From contig CAVVIO010000033.1 in NCBI GenBank assembly GCA_963748095.1, positions 1 to 64,000 on the forward strand: a stretch of 64,000 bases of DNA. Reading direction: 5' to 3'. Source of the stretch: CAVVIO01 sp963748095. Lineage in GTDB: Bacteria > Bacteroidota > Bacteroidia > Bacteroidales > UBA10428. Position numbers and translations under genes: made by a program. Under the pieces are notes generated by a model that was given only the letters and a program-made list of their open reading frames with translations, was not told the origin of the DNA and did not search any database. Below are positions 8,538 to 16,929 of this stretch, piece by piece (the stretch's first letter is position 1; each line of letters starts with the position of its first letter).

Positions 8538-10659
8538 AATATTCTAATGTTCCGGAAAACCGGTTCTTAAACAATCCAAAGTCAAGTCCTAAATTATAAG
8601 TTGTTGTGGTTTCCCATTTTATATCAGCATTGTATCCATCGGGACGTATGGTACGATAGAATACATCTCCCAACTGGTATTCAATTGTAGGATTGGCAAT
8701 TCTGAAAACTGCCAGGTATGGAAAGTTAGTACCTGTGTTCAGGTTTTGCTGCCCGGTAACACCATATCCCAGTCTCAGCTTAAGTTCAGAAATGGCTTTG
8801 ACATCTTTAAGAAAGGATTCATTCTTGATTTTCCATGCAAATGCTGCGGATGGAAACAGTCCCCAATGGTTATTTGGGGCAAAACGTGATGTACCATCAT
8901 CACGTATGGTAAATGTCAGCAGGTATTTGTCCATAAGACTGTAATTCAACCTGCCAAAAAAGGATACCAGGTAATACCTTGTCTTTGAAGGTGATATGGA
9001 AATGCGATAATCCTGAGCTGCATTATAAGTAGAGTCTAAATTTTCACTGTAAAAATGTGTCCAGGAATAACCGCCCATTACACTTAAATTACTTTTAATT
9101 GCATCGAGGCTTTTTTCATAATTGAGATAAAAATCCAGCAATTCATTTTTTCTTATCTGGCTGTACTTTTCCAATCGTCCGCCTGTGTATGCAGAATTAT
9201 ATGTCCAGCCCGATCTTGCATCCACATTATTATGCCCGTGGCTTTCAGAATAATCATAACCCATGTTTAAGTTTGCGTGTAAATCGGGTAAAAAATGAAA
9301 CTTATAATCCATTTGTATATTCCCGATACTTCTCGCAACATTGGAGGTATTGGAGGTTAATTTGAGCTGTGCCAACGGGTTGGCAGTTGCCAGCGGAAGC
9401 GCATCACTATTAACATTGTTATTGTCCGTTGTCCAGGTGGTGTAACCTCCCCATCTGGAATTGCCATTATATACAGGTTTTGTAGGATCATAGGAAACAG
9501 CCGCACCAATAGCACCTGTATTACCAAAATTGTTGGTATTATACATACCTTTCAGATTAACATTAATTTTCAGGTGATCGTTCAACAAACTCGGGTTAAG
9601 TCCCAGCGCTACGGTACCTCTTTGAAAATCAGTTGTTTTTAGAGTGCCTTGCTCTCCTGTTAAGCCAACCGAAAAGCGATAAGGCAGCTGATTATTAAGT
9701 GTACCCGAAACACTCAGGTTGTGATCGTTTGCAAAAGCAGTCCGGTAAATCTGACTTTGCCAGTCGGTATTGGCCGTTCCCAGCAGATCGGATGCGGTTG
9801 AACTTAAAAAACCGTTGGCAACCTCCTGGTTCACCAGCGTACGGTAATCATCGCCTGACAGCACATCCAGTTTCTTGGGTAGTGTAATGGCGGAAAAAGT
9901 ACCCTGATAAGTTGCCGTGAATTTTTTAGTGCCTTTTTTCGTGGTTATCAGGATAACCCCGTTAGATGCCCTTGATCCGTATATAGCTGTAGCAGATGCA
10001 TCTTTCAACACTGTAACCGATTCAATATCATTCGGATTAACAACAGTTAATGCATTTGACGATCCGGAAACACTGCTGTTATCGATAGGAACACCATCGA
10101 CTACAATCAGCGGGTCATTGCTTGCTGACATTGAAGAACCACCGCGAATCCTGATTGTTGAAGAGCTACCCGGCGCCCCACTGCTGGAGGTAACTACAAC
10201 ACCGGCTATTTTTCCGGTTATCAGGTTCTGAGGCGAAGCTATGGTGCCCTTATTAAAGTCTTTTGTGCTTACAACATCTACCGAACCTGTTGCATCTGAT
10301 TTCTTAACGGTACCATATCCAATTACTACTACTTGCTGAAGTGCAGTAACAGATGGAGTTAAAGAAACATTAACTGTTGTTTCATTTCCAACAGTGATAT
10401 CCTGTGACTCATAACCTACATAAGAAAAAGTTAGGACCTCACCCTTACTGGCTGTTATACTATAACTACCATCTGCCATAGTGGACGTCCCTGTATTTGT
10501 GCCCTTAATGATTATGCTTACTCCCGGTAAGGATTCGCCGTTAGAACTATCCGACACCTTGCCCTGGATCTGCATCTCCTGGGCTGATGCCTGAAAGGAT
10601 ATTACCATCCATATACTCAGAATATGGATGATAGTAGTGAATTTAGTTTTTCTTTTCAT
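8530..10659 (-). CDS. SusC/RagA-family TonB-dependent transporter without STN domain, N-terminal part (SusC-2)
   Basis: This is the outer-membrane channel of the second uptake pair. The 709 residues contain a signal peptide (1 to about 26, ending FQASAQ), directly followed by the carboxypeptidase-regulatory-like domain (about 29-113, GKVSDSSNGESLPGVSI), then the plug with GYGTVKKSDATGSV and LIVVDGVPIDN, then most of the barrel. There is no STN domain, unlike SusC-1. The frame ends early at GTLEYYE; the remaining barrel is encoded in the next frame at 7668-8537, giving about 995 aa if joined, the normal size. It is the first nutrient-uptake gene after FecR, 211 bases downstream. Confidence 0.93.
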   Translation of the reverse strand: MKRKTKFTTIIHILSIWMVISFQASAQEMQIQGKVSDSSNGESLPGVSIIIKGTNTGTSTMADGSYSITASKGEVLTFSYVGYESQDITVGNETTVNVSLTPSVTALQQVVVIGYGTVKKSDATGSVDVVSTKDFNKGTIASPQNLITGKIAGVVVTSSSGAPGSSSTIRIRGGSSMSASNDPLIVVDGVPIDNSSVSGSSNALTVVNPNDIESVTVLKDASATAIYGSRASNGVILITTKKGTKKFTATYQGTFSAITLPKKLDVLSGDDYRTLVNQEVANGFLSSTASDLLGTANTDWQSQIYRTAFANDHNLSVSGTLNNQLPYRFSVGLTGEQGTLKTTDFQRGTVALGLNPSLLNDHLKINVNLKGMYNTNNFGNTGAIGAAVSYDPTKPVYNGNSRWGGYTTWTTDNNNVNSDALPLATANPLAQLKLTSNTSNVARSIGNIQMDYKFHFLPDLHANLNMGYDYSESHGHNNVDARSGWTYNSAYTGGRLEKYSQIRKNELLDFYLNYEKSLDAIKSNLSVMGGYSWTHFYSENLDSTYNAAQDYRISISPSKTRYYLVSFFGRLNYSLMDKYLLTFTIRDDGTSRFAPNNHWGLFPSAAFAWKIKNESFLKDVKAISELKLRLGYGVTGQQNLNTGTNFPYLAVFRIANPTIEYQLGDVFYRTIRPDGYNADIKWETTTTYNLGLDFGLFKNRFSGTLEYYE

Positions 10660-10870
10660 AATTAGATTAGTTTGAACTTTTGAGTAATTTATGAGTTGTT
10701 TGTTTTTTTATTATTTACAAAAAAATACTGTGTCTGAAAAGTAGAAATAACCTGAAAATAAGGTTTATAAAAATTTGATTGTTCCTTTTGTTAGTTGATC
10801 TTTTTAATAATTTATTTATCCATTGGCATAAAATTTTTAGGGTTAATAATATAAATTATTCAATGTTGTT

Positions 10871-11959
10871 TCATAATGAAGAAGATTTATTCAAAGGAAA
10901 AATAATTATCTTTTTACCGGAAAAAGTTCCGTCGGGTAAGGGTTTTCTTTTAATTTCCCTGAAATCGATCGGCGCAGTTAATTTTAATAATTTCAAAATT
11001 TCATCCAGTGATTCATTTTCAAAAGTGGCCCTGTAACGGTATTTCTGAAGTTCTTTCCCCTGAAGCTCAATATCTACGTTGAACTGATGACTTAATATCT
11101 TAACAACCTTACTGAGAGGTTCATTTCGGAATATAAGTTTACCATCTTTCCATGCAATATATTTATATGCATCACCGGAAGTTACAACCGAATGATCGGA
11201 TGTTTTGTTATATTCCAGGTGTTGATCGGGAGAAAGTTCTGTTATTAATGCTCCCCTGCTATCTGAATTCATTTTATTTACAAATACCTTTCCCCTGATA
11301 AGGGTAACTTCTGCTAAAGGATCAGATTTAAAAGACTTTACATTGAATTTTGTACCTGTGGCTTCAACACTTAATGCGTTGGTTTGTACAATAAAAGGTC
11401 TTTTTTTATTACTATGAACCTCAAAATATGCCTCTCCTTTTAAATATACAACACGTTCATTTTTAGCGAATACAGTCGGATATTTCAAACTGCTTCCCGA
11501 ATTGAGCCAGACAAGTGAACCGTCAGCAAGTTTAATCTCTGAACGAGTACCCTGAATTGCATGAATCTCATTATATACAACAGGAGTAATTGAATGTTTA
11601 TAGCCGGATAATATAACCCATCCAATTAAAGTCAATAATAACGGTAAAAACAGTATTGCCGATATTTTTTGCCAGTAATGCCATACAGGTACTTTTATTT
11701 TTCTTTCACTTATTTTACCCATAATCTTTTCATGAGCCTTACCGACATCAATTTCCTGTTTTTTTCCGGAAGCATCCCATATATTTTTAATCTGGCTAAA
11801 ATAGATTTTGTTTTCCGCCGAACGATTCAACCAGTTTTCGAGATCACTGATTTCTTTTTCTTCTGCTATACCCTCAAGAAATTTTCCTATTAACAGATCA
11901 ATTTCTCTTTGTTCCTTTAATTCCATAAAAAATTCTTTTCTGATTAAACGACGTTTCAT
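10871..11959 (-). CDS. FecR-family anti-sigma factor
   Basis: This is an inner-membrane regulator that holds an ECF sigma factor inactive until a TonB-dependent receptor signals substrate. The 362 aa show a cytoplasmic N-terminal region (DLLIGKFLEGIAEEKEISDLENWL), one membrane segment at about 99-119 (ISAILFLPLLLTLIGWVIL), a periplasmic FecR domain from about 128 (GTRSEIKLADGSLVWLNSGSSLKYP, GEAYFEV), and a C-terminal DUF4974-type segment (FRNEPLSKVVKILSHQFNVDI). Met12 (MELKEQREID) is a plausible alternative start. It lies between the sigma gene and SusC-2 on the same strand, the normal arrangement. A perfect 12-bp palindrome lies 24 bases upstream of the start. Confidence 0.94.
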   Translation of the reverse strand: MKRRLIRKEFFMELKEQREIDLLIGKFLEGIAEEKEISDLENWLNRSAENKIYFSQIKNIWDASGKKQEIDVGKAHEKIMGKISERKIKVPVWHYWQKISAILFLPLLLTLIGWVILSGYKHSITPVVYNEIHAIQGTRSEIKLADGSLVWLNSGSSLKYPTVFAKNERVVYLKGEAYFEVHSNKKRPFIVQTNALSVEATGTKFNVKSFKSDPLAEVTLIRGKVFVNKMNSDSRGALITELSPDQHLEYNKTSDHSVVTSGDAYKYIAWKDGKLIFRNEPLSKVVKILSHQFNVDIELQGKELQKYRYRATFENESLDEILKLLKLTAPIDFREIKRKPLPDGTFSGKKIIIFPLNKSSSL

Positions 11960-11982
11960 AAATGAAAACCCACATTAAAATT

Positions 11983-11994
11983 CTCATATATGAG
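11983..11994. promoter_or_regulatory. Perfect 12-bp palindrome upstream of the FecR gene
   Basis: CTCATATATGAG lies 24-35 bases before the FecR start codon, in the 211-base gap after the sigma gene. It could be an operator, but it is AT-rich and occurs once here, so this is a weak suggestion. Confidence 0.25.
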
Positions 11995-12170
11995 TTTAAA
12001 TTATTCAATAATTACATATACTTATTATAAATCAATCGATTAGGTTGATTTTTTAATCATCAATACAATTATAGCATACTCAATAAGTTAATACTGAACT
12101 ATACCTATAATAATTAAACATATATATTTAAGGGATTTTAAAAATAAATAGACATTATATTTCAAGTTGA

Positions 12171-12725
12171 TTACCAATAGTCTTTCAGATAATCCCGTAA
12201 CATATGTAAAGCTTTTGCCATACGTACCTCAACTGTTCTTACAGAGATATTCAATTGTTTGGCAATTTCATGATATTTCAATCCGTCATAGCGACTCATT
12301 CGAAAGACTTCGGCTGCATCATCTGATAACATATTAATAGCTTTTTCAATATGATCCTGTAGTTCCGATCTAAACAGATAATTTTCCGTGCTATTTTCTG
12401 ACAGAATATGATTTTCGTTAATGTATGATGTAAACTTATCTCTGACTTTTAAATGTCTGATTCTGTCAATACATTTATTCTGAACCGTTTTAAGCAAATA
12501 GGAACGAACTGAGTTTTCTATATGTAATGATTCATGATTTTCCCATAATTTTACAAAAACATCCTGTACTATCTCTTCTGATATTATAAGATCGTTGTTG
12601 TAAGTATTTGCAAAATGTACCAGGTCGGAATAATAGGCTGAAAAAAGAAATGAAAAAGCAGATTTGTCTCCCTTTTTCAGTTTTTGAATTAAAACTTTAT
12701 CTAAAAGACTGTTTTCTGCGCCCAC
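12171..12725 (-). CDS. ECF RNA polymerase sigma-70 factor
   Basis: This directs RNA polymerase to the adjacent uptake genes when freed from the FecR protein. The 184 aa contain sigma region 2 at about 25-90 (FSAYYSDLVHFANTYNNDLIISEEIVQDVFVKLWEN, then RSYLLKTVQNKCIDRIRH) and region 4 at about 125-178 (LSDDAAEVFRMSRYDGLKYHEIAKQLNISVRTVEVRMAKAL), with only a short linker, as in group 4 sigma factors. It resembles the expanded Bacteroidota sigma family paired with FecR and SusC/D. It is transcribed first in the locus. No convincing Bacteroidota promoter was found upstream. Confidence 0.95.
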   Translation of the reverse strand: MGAENSLLDKVLIQKLKKGDKSAFSFLFSAYYSDLVHFANTYNNDLIISEEIVQDVFVKLWENHESLHIENSVRSYLLKTVQNKCIDRIRHLKVRDKFTSYINENHILSENSTENYLFRSELQDHIEKAINMLSDDAAEVFRMSRYDGLKYHEIAKQLNISVRTVEVRMAKALHMLRDYLKDYW

Positions 12726-12888
12726 ATCAAAATAAATAATGAACAGCTAAATTATGAAAATTTCAACATTGAAAAGCGATTAATAAGAATTGTAATCGAA
12801 GAAGCATATTACAATTTTATCCCAAGCCATTTAATTCTAATACTTCTGCTCTCTGGTCCCTCCTTTTGTTCAAATCTTCTTATATAAA

Positions 12889-12917
12889 AGCCCGGCACCT
12901 TTAATTCACGTCGGGCT
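12889..12917 (-). terminator. Hairpin, copy 1 of the tRNA-Ser terminator module
   Basis: AGCCCGGCA-loop-CGTCGGGCT, the same hairpin that follows both intact tRNA-Ser genes downstream in this cluster. Here the tRNA body it should terminate is eroded (remnant from 12955). Confidence 0.55.
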
Positions 12918-12954
12918 CTATTCATATGTTCTGCGGACTACGTCCGCCAAATGC

Positions 12955-13020
12955 GGAGAAAGAGGGATTATTCGGCTCATTTCTTCGCCTCATGAGGGCT
13001 CCGCCGTTCGAACCCCGGCC
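12955..13020 (-). pseudogene. Eroded tRNA-Ser remnant
   Basis: GGAGAAAGAGGGATT at 12955-12969 is identical to the 3' end of the intact tRNA-Ser(CGA) gene (13117-13131), and the same spacer hairpin and terminator lie on its 3' side. After that the sequence departs from tRNA: no anticodon arm or matching 5' acceptor strand can be found. A further TTCGAAC-type T-loop string occurs at 13006-13012. This looks like a duplicated tRNA-Ser unit whose body has decayed. Confidence 0.55.
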
Positions 13021-13049
13021 TTCCCTTCTGTTCGAATCCTCAAATGCAA

Positions 13050-13080
13050 AAGCCCGGCACTTTTATTTTATGTCGGGCTT
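13050..13080 (-). terminator. Terminator of tRNA-Ser(CGA)
   Basis: AAGCCCGGCA (13050-13059) pairs with TGTCGGGCTT (13071-13080), ten pairs including one G-U, and is flanked by A and T runs on both sides. It lies about 36 bases past the tRNA 3' end. Between them is a second small hairpin, GCGGAC-TGT-GTCCGC (13095-13109). Confidence 0.75.
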
Positions 13081-13115
13081 TTTATGAATCTTGTGCGGAC
13101 TGTGTCCGCCGAATG

Positions 13116-13204
13116 CGGAGAAAGAGGGATTCGAACCCCCGGACCCACATAAGCAGATCAACAGATTTCGAGTCTGCCCCGTTCGACCACTCCGGCATTT
13201 CTCC
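13116..13204 (-). tRNA. tRNA-Ser (anticodon CGA)
   Basis: The minus strand folds as a class II tRNA. The acceptor GGAGAAA pairs with TTTCTCC, followed by discriminator G. The anticodon stem GCAGA/TCTGT encloses loop CTCGAAA with anticodon CGA, reading UCG. There is a long variable arm, and the T-loop reads TTCGAAT. CCA is not encoded (the 3' sequence after the discriminator is CATT), so CCA is added by enzyme. Confidence 0.93.
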
Positions 13205-13357
13205 ATTCAGGATGCAAAAATAGTAAAAAGGTAATTAATTTTACATCTTTATATGATTTTGAAATAATGAAGGAACAAGCCGATTCCCACCGTTATATAT
13301 AAGTGTTACGCCTTTCAAGCCAAAGCCCGCCCTTCAGTTCAAATCCTTTGATGCAAA

Positions 13358-13388
13358 AAGCCCGGCACTTTTATTTTATGTCGGGCTT
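13358..13388 (-). terminator. Terminator of tRNA-Ser(TGA)
   Basis: AAGCCCGGCA pairs with TGTCGGGCTT, a nearly exact copy of the hairpin at 13050-13080, about 35 bases past the tRNA 3' end. The intervening small hairpin (GCGAAC-TGC-GTACGC, 13403-13417) has partly decayed in this copy. Confidence 0.72.
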
Positions 13389-13423
13389 AATTCCTATGTT
13401 GTGCGAACTGCGTACGCCTTAAG

Positions 13424-13508
13424 CGGAGGAAGAGGGATTCGAACCCCCGGTACCTTGCGGTACAACGGTTTTCAAGACCGCCGCATTCGACCACTCTGCC
13501 ATTCCTCC
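13424..13508 (-). tRNA. tRNA-Ser (anticodon TGA)
   Basis: Class II tRNA on the minus strand. Acceptor GGAGGAA pairs with TTCCTCC, with discriminator G. The anticodon stem GCGGT/ACCGT encloses loop CTTGAAA with anticodon TGA, reading UCA. The variable arm is long (GTACCGCAAGGTAC hairpin) and the T-loop is TTCGAAT. CCA is not encoded. It is about 220 bases upstream of tRNA-Ser(CGA) and has the same 3' terminator module. Confidence 0.94.
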
Positions 13509-13966
13509 GGCCCGCAAAAATATACTTTTTTTTTCATTTTAAAACAGTGGAACTTAAAAATTCTCCTTTTTATTCTTTATAAGTTAAATCATATTATCTA
13601 TACCTATATTAATTAGAGCCATCAATTCCTTAAATCACATTAATTTCTCCATTTCTTTTCTTACAACTGCTCATTTCTCAGCTTTGAATTAATTTAATAG
13701 AGATTTATCAAGAATAGTAATATTTAATTCGCTATAAATCTGTCAATTAAGATATATGTATATTTAGAAATTCTCTTTCTGAAAAACTTGTAAATCAGTC
13801 AAAGATATCTCACAAAAACCATAAAACTGTTGCCACATCAGGATTCTTAATAAATAATTCATAAAAAAAATAGCCTTAAATTTGCCAGACTTGAGAAATA
13901 ATCTATATTTGTATTAGTTTTATTGATAAAATTGAAAATATTTACTAACCCTAAAAATTAATTATT
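13509..13966. other. Intergenic region between the tRNA-Ser and HU genes
   Basis: AT-rich spacer of 458 bases. Apart from the HU promoter (13881-13911) and leader I see no gene, repeat or stable hairpin. Confidence 0.5.
13881..13911 (+). promoter_or_regulatory. Bacteroidota-type promoter of the HU gene
   Basis: TTTG at 13881-13884 and TATATTTG at 13904-13911 are separated by 19 bases, an exact match to the Bacteroidota consensus (-33 TTTG, -7 TAnnTTTG). Transcription should start a few bases later, leaving a leader of about 50 bases before the ATG at 13967. Confidence 0.8.
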
Positions 13967-14239
13967 ATGAACAAAGCTCAATTAATTGATGCAATTGCCA
14001 GTGAAGCTGGTTTAACAAAAGCCGATGCCAAAAAAGCCCTAGACGCCTTCATAAAAACTACTTCTGGTGCTCTTAAAAAAGGAGATAGAGTAGCGTTGGT
14101 TGGATTTGGCTCTTTTGCAATAGCCAAAAGAAGTGCAAGAACAGGCAGAAACCCCCAAACTGGTAAAGAAATTACAATTCCCGCAAAAAAAGTTGTTAAA
14201 TTCAAAGCTGGAAGTGAATTAGGGGACGCAGTTCAATAA
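13967..14239 (+). CDS. HU-family DNA-binding protein
   Basis: A small histone-like nucleoid protein that binds and bends DNA as a dimer. At 90 aa it has normal HU length. The N-terminal helices (MNKAQLIDAIASEAGLTKADAKKALDAF) are followed by the dimerisation sheet (GDRVALVGFGSFAIAKRSAR) and the DNA-binding arm with the HU signature TGRNPQTGKEITIPAKKVVKFKAG. It is monocistronic, with a consensus promoter in front and a strong hairpin terminator behind. HU and IHF subunits are hard to tell apart by sequence in this phylum; HU is the safer name. Confidence 0.96.
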   Translation: MNKAQLIDAIASEAGLTKADAKKALDAFIKTTSGALKKGDRVALVGFGSFAIAKRSARTGRNPQTGKEITIPAKKVVKFKAGSELGDAVQ

Positions 14240-14262
14240 TATTAGTTTAACAGATTTTGGAG

Positions 14263-14290
14263 GGGAGCATCGTGTGCTCCCTTTTTTTTT
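14263..14290 (+). terminator. Terminator of the HU gene
   Basis: GGGAGCA (14263-14269) pairs with TGCTCCC (14275-14281) around a five-base loop and is followed by nine T residues. It starts 24 bases after the HU stop. Confidence 0.9.
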
Positions 14291-14325
14291 CTAAAAAAAG
14301 ATCTTTTTGAAGATTCAAGTATAGT

Positions 14326-15018
14326 ATGAAAGAAAAGCTTTTAAATCATCTGAAAGGATTTGTCACAAAAGAAAGAAGTGGAAAAATTGAGGAAATTGCA
14401 GGACTAAGAACAAAGTATATTTCTGTAGTGCTGGAAGACATTTATCAATCACAGAATGCCAGTGCCGTACTTCGTTCATGCGAATGTTTCGGAATACAGG
14501 ATGTTTACATTATAGAAAACCGGAACACATACCAGGTAAATCCTGAAGTGGTCCTTGGCGCCGATAAATGGCTTAATCTGCACAGGCACAATAGTCCGGA
14601 TGATAATAATACTGCTACAACAATCAGCCGGCTTAGAAATGCAGGATACAGGATTGTTGCCACCACACCTCATGCAAATGATAAAAAACTGGAAGATTTT
14701 GACCTTTCGGCAGGAAAAACAGCTTTATTTTTTGGAAATGAACTGGAGGGATTATCTGCCGAAGTTATTAATTCAGCAGATGAATTCCTTAAAATACCCA
14801 TTTACGGGTTTACTGAAAGTTTCAACATTTCTGTTTCAGTAGCAATTATTTTACAATTCTTATCATTTCAACTTAGGAATTCCGGTATACACTGGCAATT
14901 ATCCGACAGTGAAAAAACTGACCTGCAAATACAATGGTTAAAAACGTCAATTAAACAATCAGAATTAATCGAAAAGAATTTTTATAAGAATATTGATAAG
15001 CCGGATTCTTTTTTGTAG
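14326..15018 (+). CDS. SpoU/TrmH-family RNA 2'-O-ribose methyltransferase
   Basis: This SPOUT enzyme methylates a ribose 2'-OH using S-adenosylmethionine; its closest match by architecture is TrmH, which modifies G18 of tRNA. The three SpoU motifs are visible: motif 1 in QNASAVLRSCECFGIQDVYII (about 46-66, with the catalytic Arg), motif 2 in ALFFGNELEGLS (about 136-147) and motif 3 in IPIYGFTESFNISVSVAIIL (about 161-180), which forms the knotted cofactor site. It has 230 aa, near the length of E. coli TrmH. The HU terminator separates it from the upstream gene. tRNA rather than rRNA as target is inferred. Confidence 0.88.
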   Translation: MKEKLLNHLKGFVTKERSGKIEEIAGLRTKYISVVLEDIYQSQNASAVLRSCECFGIQDVYIIENRNTYQVNPEVVLGADKWLNLHRHNSPDDNNTATTISRLRNAGYRIVATTPHANDKKLEDFDLSAGKTALFFGNELEGLSAEVINSADEFLKIPIYGFTESFNISVSVAIILQFLSFQLRNSGIHWQLSDSEKTDLQIQWLKTSIKQSELIEKNFYKNIDKPDSFL

Positions 15019-15059
15019 GTTTGAGCAAATAAAATTAGTAATAGAATAATTTTTTTTTA

Positions 15060-15067
15060 TATATTTG
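15060..15067 (+). promoter_or_regulatory. Possible -7 element of the LytTR regulator gene
   Basis: TATATTTG matches the Bacteroidota -7 box TAnnTTTG 49 bases before the ATG. No TTTG lies at the right distance upstream (TTAG at spacing 21 is the nearest), so support is partial. Confidence 0.35.
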
Positions 15068-15116
15068 ACTTTATTGTTGATGAATATGTAATTTTTTTTG
15101 ATGAAAAACTCCACCT

Positions 15117-15818
15117 ATGAATTGTATTATAATTGATGACGATTTAATGTCTCGTAAGATCATAGAAGAGTTTGTGGCTCGAACAGATCAACTTAATCTG
15201 GTGAATTCCTATGAGAATGCGGTAGATGCCATAAATGCCTTTAACAATGAAGAAGATATAGACCTGATATTTTTAGATATCGAAATGCCTGAGATGAGTG
15301 GTATAGATTTTCTTAAAACATTGCAAAATCCGCCACAGATCATTATCATATCTTCCAAGGATAAATACGCACTGGATGCATTTAATTATGATGTAATTGA
15401 TTATCTTCTGAAACCAATTACCTATAGTCGCTTTTTTAAAGCTATTAACAAGGCCAATGTTCGTTTTAAGAACAAGGTGGATTCAAAAGAAAATGAGATA
15501 TTCATAAAGAAGAATTCGGCACTGGTACGCCTGAAATATGATGAAATTCTCTGGATAGAAGCTCTTGAAAATTATGTGATTTTCAATACCTTCACTGATA
15601 AATACACTATTCATTTTACTATGAAGGCCATAGAACAAAAACTTCCGGCTCATCAATTTACCAGGGTACACCGTTCGTTCATTGTGAATACTTCAAGCAT
15701 CAATGTTATTGAAGATAATTCGGTAATCATTAAAACCAAAGACGGCTCAAAATCAATACCTATCGGCAAATCCTATAAAGATAAACTGATGGGAGATATC
15801 AATCTGATCGCGAAATAA
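15117..15818 (+). CDS. LytTR-family response regulator
   Basis: This is a two-component transcription regulator. Residues 1 to about 120 are a receiver domain with the phosphorylation site Asp54 (DLIFLDIEMPEMSG) and the conserved Lys in YLLKPI. Residues about 130-230 are a LytTR DNA-binding domain (IFIKKNSALVRLKYDEILWIEALENYVIF, then FTRVHRSFIVNTSSI and IPIGKSYKDKL). Length of 233 aa is typical. Partner kinases of this family are usually LytS/YehU-type (His_kinase), and none is adjacent, so it is an orphan here. The following gene, an exported protein of unknown function, is 88 bases downstream and may be regulated by it. Confidence 0.93.
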   Translation: MNCIIIDDDLMSRKIIEEFVARTDQLNLVNSYENAVDAINAFNNEEDIDLIFLDIEMPEMSGIDFLKTLQNPPQIIIISSKDKYALDAFNYDVIDYLLKPITYSRFFKAINKANVRFKNKVDSKENEIFIKKNSALVRLKYDEILWIEALENYVIFNTFTDKYTIHFTMKAIEQKLPAHQFTRVHRSFIVNTSSINVIEDNSVIIKTKDGSKSIPIGKSYKDKLMGDINLIAK

Positions 15819-15906
15819 TTCTCCTCTTACTTTCGTTTTTTATAGTAAGTTTTAAGGTATAATAGTACTTTAGTACCTTCTATTCATATATTGAAAATTT
15901 TTCCCG

Positions 15907-16740
15907 ATGAACAAGTACAAACATTTTGTTTTTTTCCTGATTTTAGTAGTGATGTCCAGAGAATTATGTGCTCAAGATCAGGGAAGTCTTCAACATGCTG
16001 AAATTGCCATCCAAAAACTTTTCCGTCAAATCCCCGATACCAAAGATGATCAGAAAAAAATACAAATTAGCGAAAAAATTACTGCTCAATTCGAGGAGGC
16101 ACTCCGCGATGAAAATTCTTTCGATTTCCCGTTCGATTCATTGCGTAATATGGGTAAACTTGTTTCCCCTGATCATCAATTGAAAATATATACCTGGAAC
16201 ATCCCCTTTACGGACGGAACGCAATTATATTCCGGTTTTATCCAATATTATTCAAAAGCAGATAAACAATATAGGATTATAAAATTAACTGATAAATCGG
16301 ATCAAAATACCGATCCTGAAAACCAGATCCTTTCACCACAAAACTGGTTTGGGGCCCTTTATTACCAGATAATACCTGAAAAATCGAATGGAACGACCTA
16401 TTATACATTATTGGGCTTTGATTTCAACAACCTTTTTACTTCCAAAAAGATAATTGATGTATTTTATTTTGAGAATGACACAATTCCCCGTTTCGGTAAA
16501 CCGATGTTCAATTATGAAAATAAATTATTATGCCGGATTATCTTTGAATTTTCAGCCCGTGCAATAATGGCATTGAATTATAACCAAAATAAAAAGATGA
16601 TCATTTTCGATCATCTTTCACCTTCCCAACCTTCCTATCAGGGTAAATACCGGTTTTATGGCCCCGATTTTTCGTATGACGGATTAAAATTTGATGATGG
16701 CCGATGGAACCTGGTAAAAAATATTAATATCACGAATTAA
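15907..16740 (+). CDS. Exported protein of unknown function
   Basis: I do not recognise a named family. The 277-aa product starts with a cleavable signal peptide (FVFFLILVVMSRELCAQ, cleavage after about residue 23), so it should be periplasmic or surface-exposed. The mature part begins with a short helical, charged region (about 24-70), followed by a beta-rich, aromatic body (YTWNIPFTDGTQLYSGFIQYYSK; GALYYQIIPEKSNGTTYYTLLGFDFNN). No membrane anchor or catalytic motif was seen. It lies between the LytTR regulator and htpG on the same strand. Confidence 0.75.
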   Translation: MNKYKHFVFFLILVVMSRELCAQDQGSLQHAEIAIQKLFRQIPDTKDDQKKIQISEKITAQFEEALRDENSFDFPFDSLRNMGKLVSPDHQLKIYTWNIPFTDGTQLYSGFIQYYSKADKQYRIIKLTDKSDQNTDPENQILSPQNWFGALYYQIIPEKSNGTTYYTLLGFDFNNLFTSKKIIDVFYFENDTIPRFGKPMFNYENKLLCRIIFEFSARAIMALNYNQNKKMIIFDHLSPSQPSYQGKYRFYGPDFSYDGLKFDDGRWNLVKNINITN

Positions 16741-16929
16741 TTGCAGGAAAAACAGATTCATGTTTTTACCATAAAATAATTTTTCCACATTTTTTCATAT
16801 CCGACAAATCTGACATCATAACAAACCTATGGTGACGTAATGACAGAAAAAAACGGTTGGCATATCGTTTGTCTGTTTCCCGATCGTATTAAATACTAAA
16901 TATTGTCGAATTCATAAAACTAAAAGACC

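Noticed and set aside
13401..13616. 71-codon plus-strand ORF
   Set aside because: It runs across the antisense of tRNA-Ser(TGA) and its terminator; the apparent peptide (GGRGIRTPGTLRYNGFQDRRIRPLC) is the well-known false translation of tRNA antisense.
16742..16775. AAAAACA/TGTTTTT hairpin as terminator of the exported-protein gene
   Set aside because: The stem is only A-T rich with two G-C pairs at most and is no more stable than expected in this AT-rich spacer.
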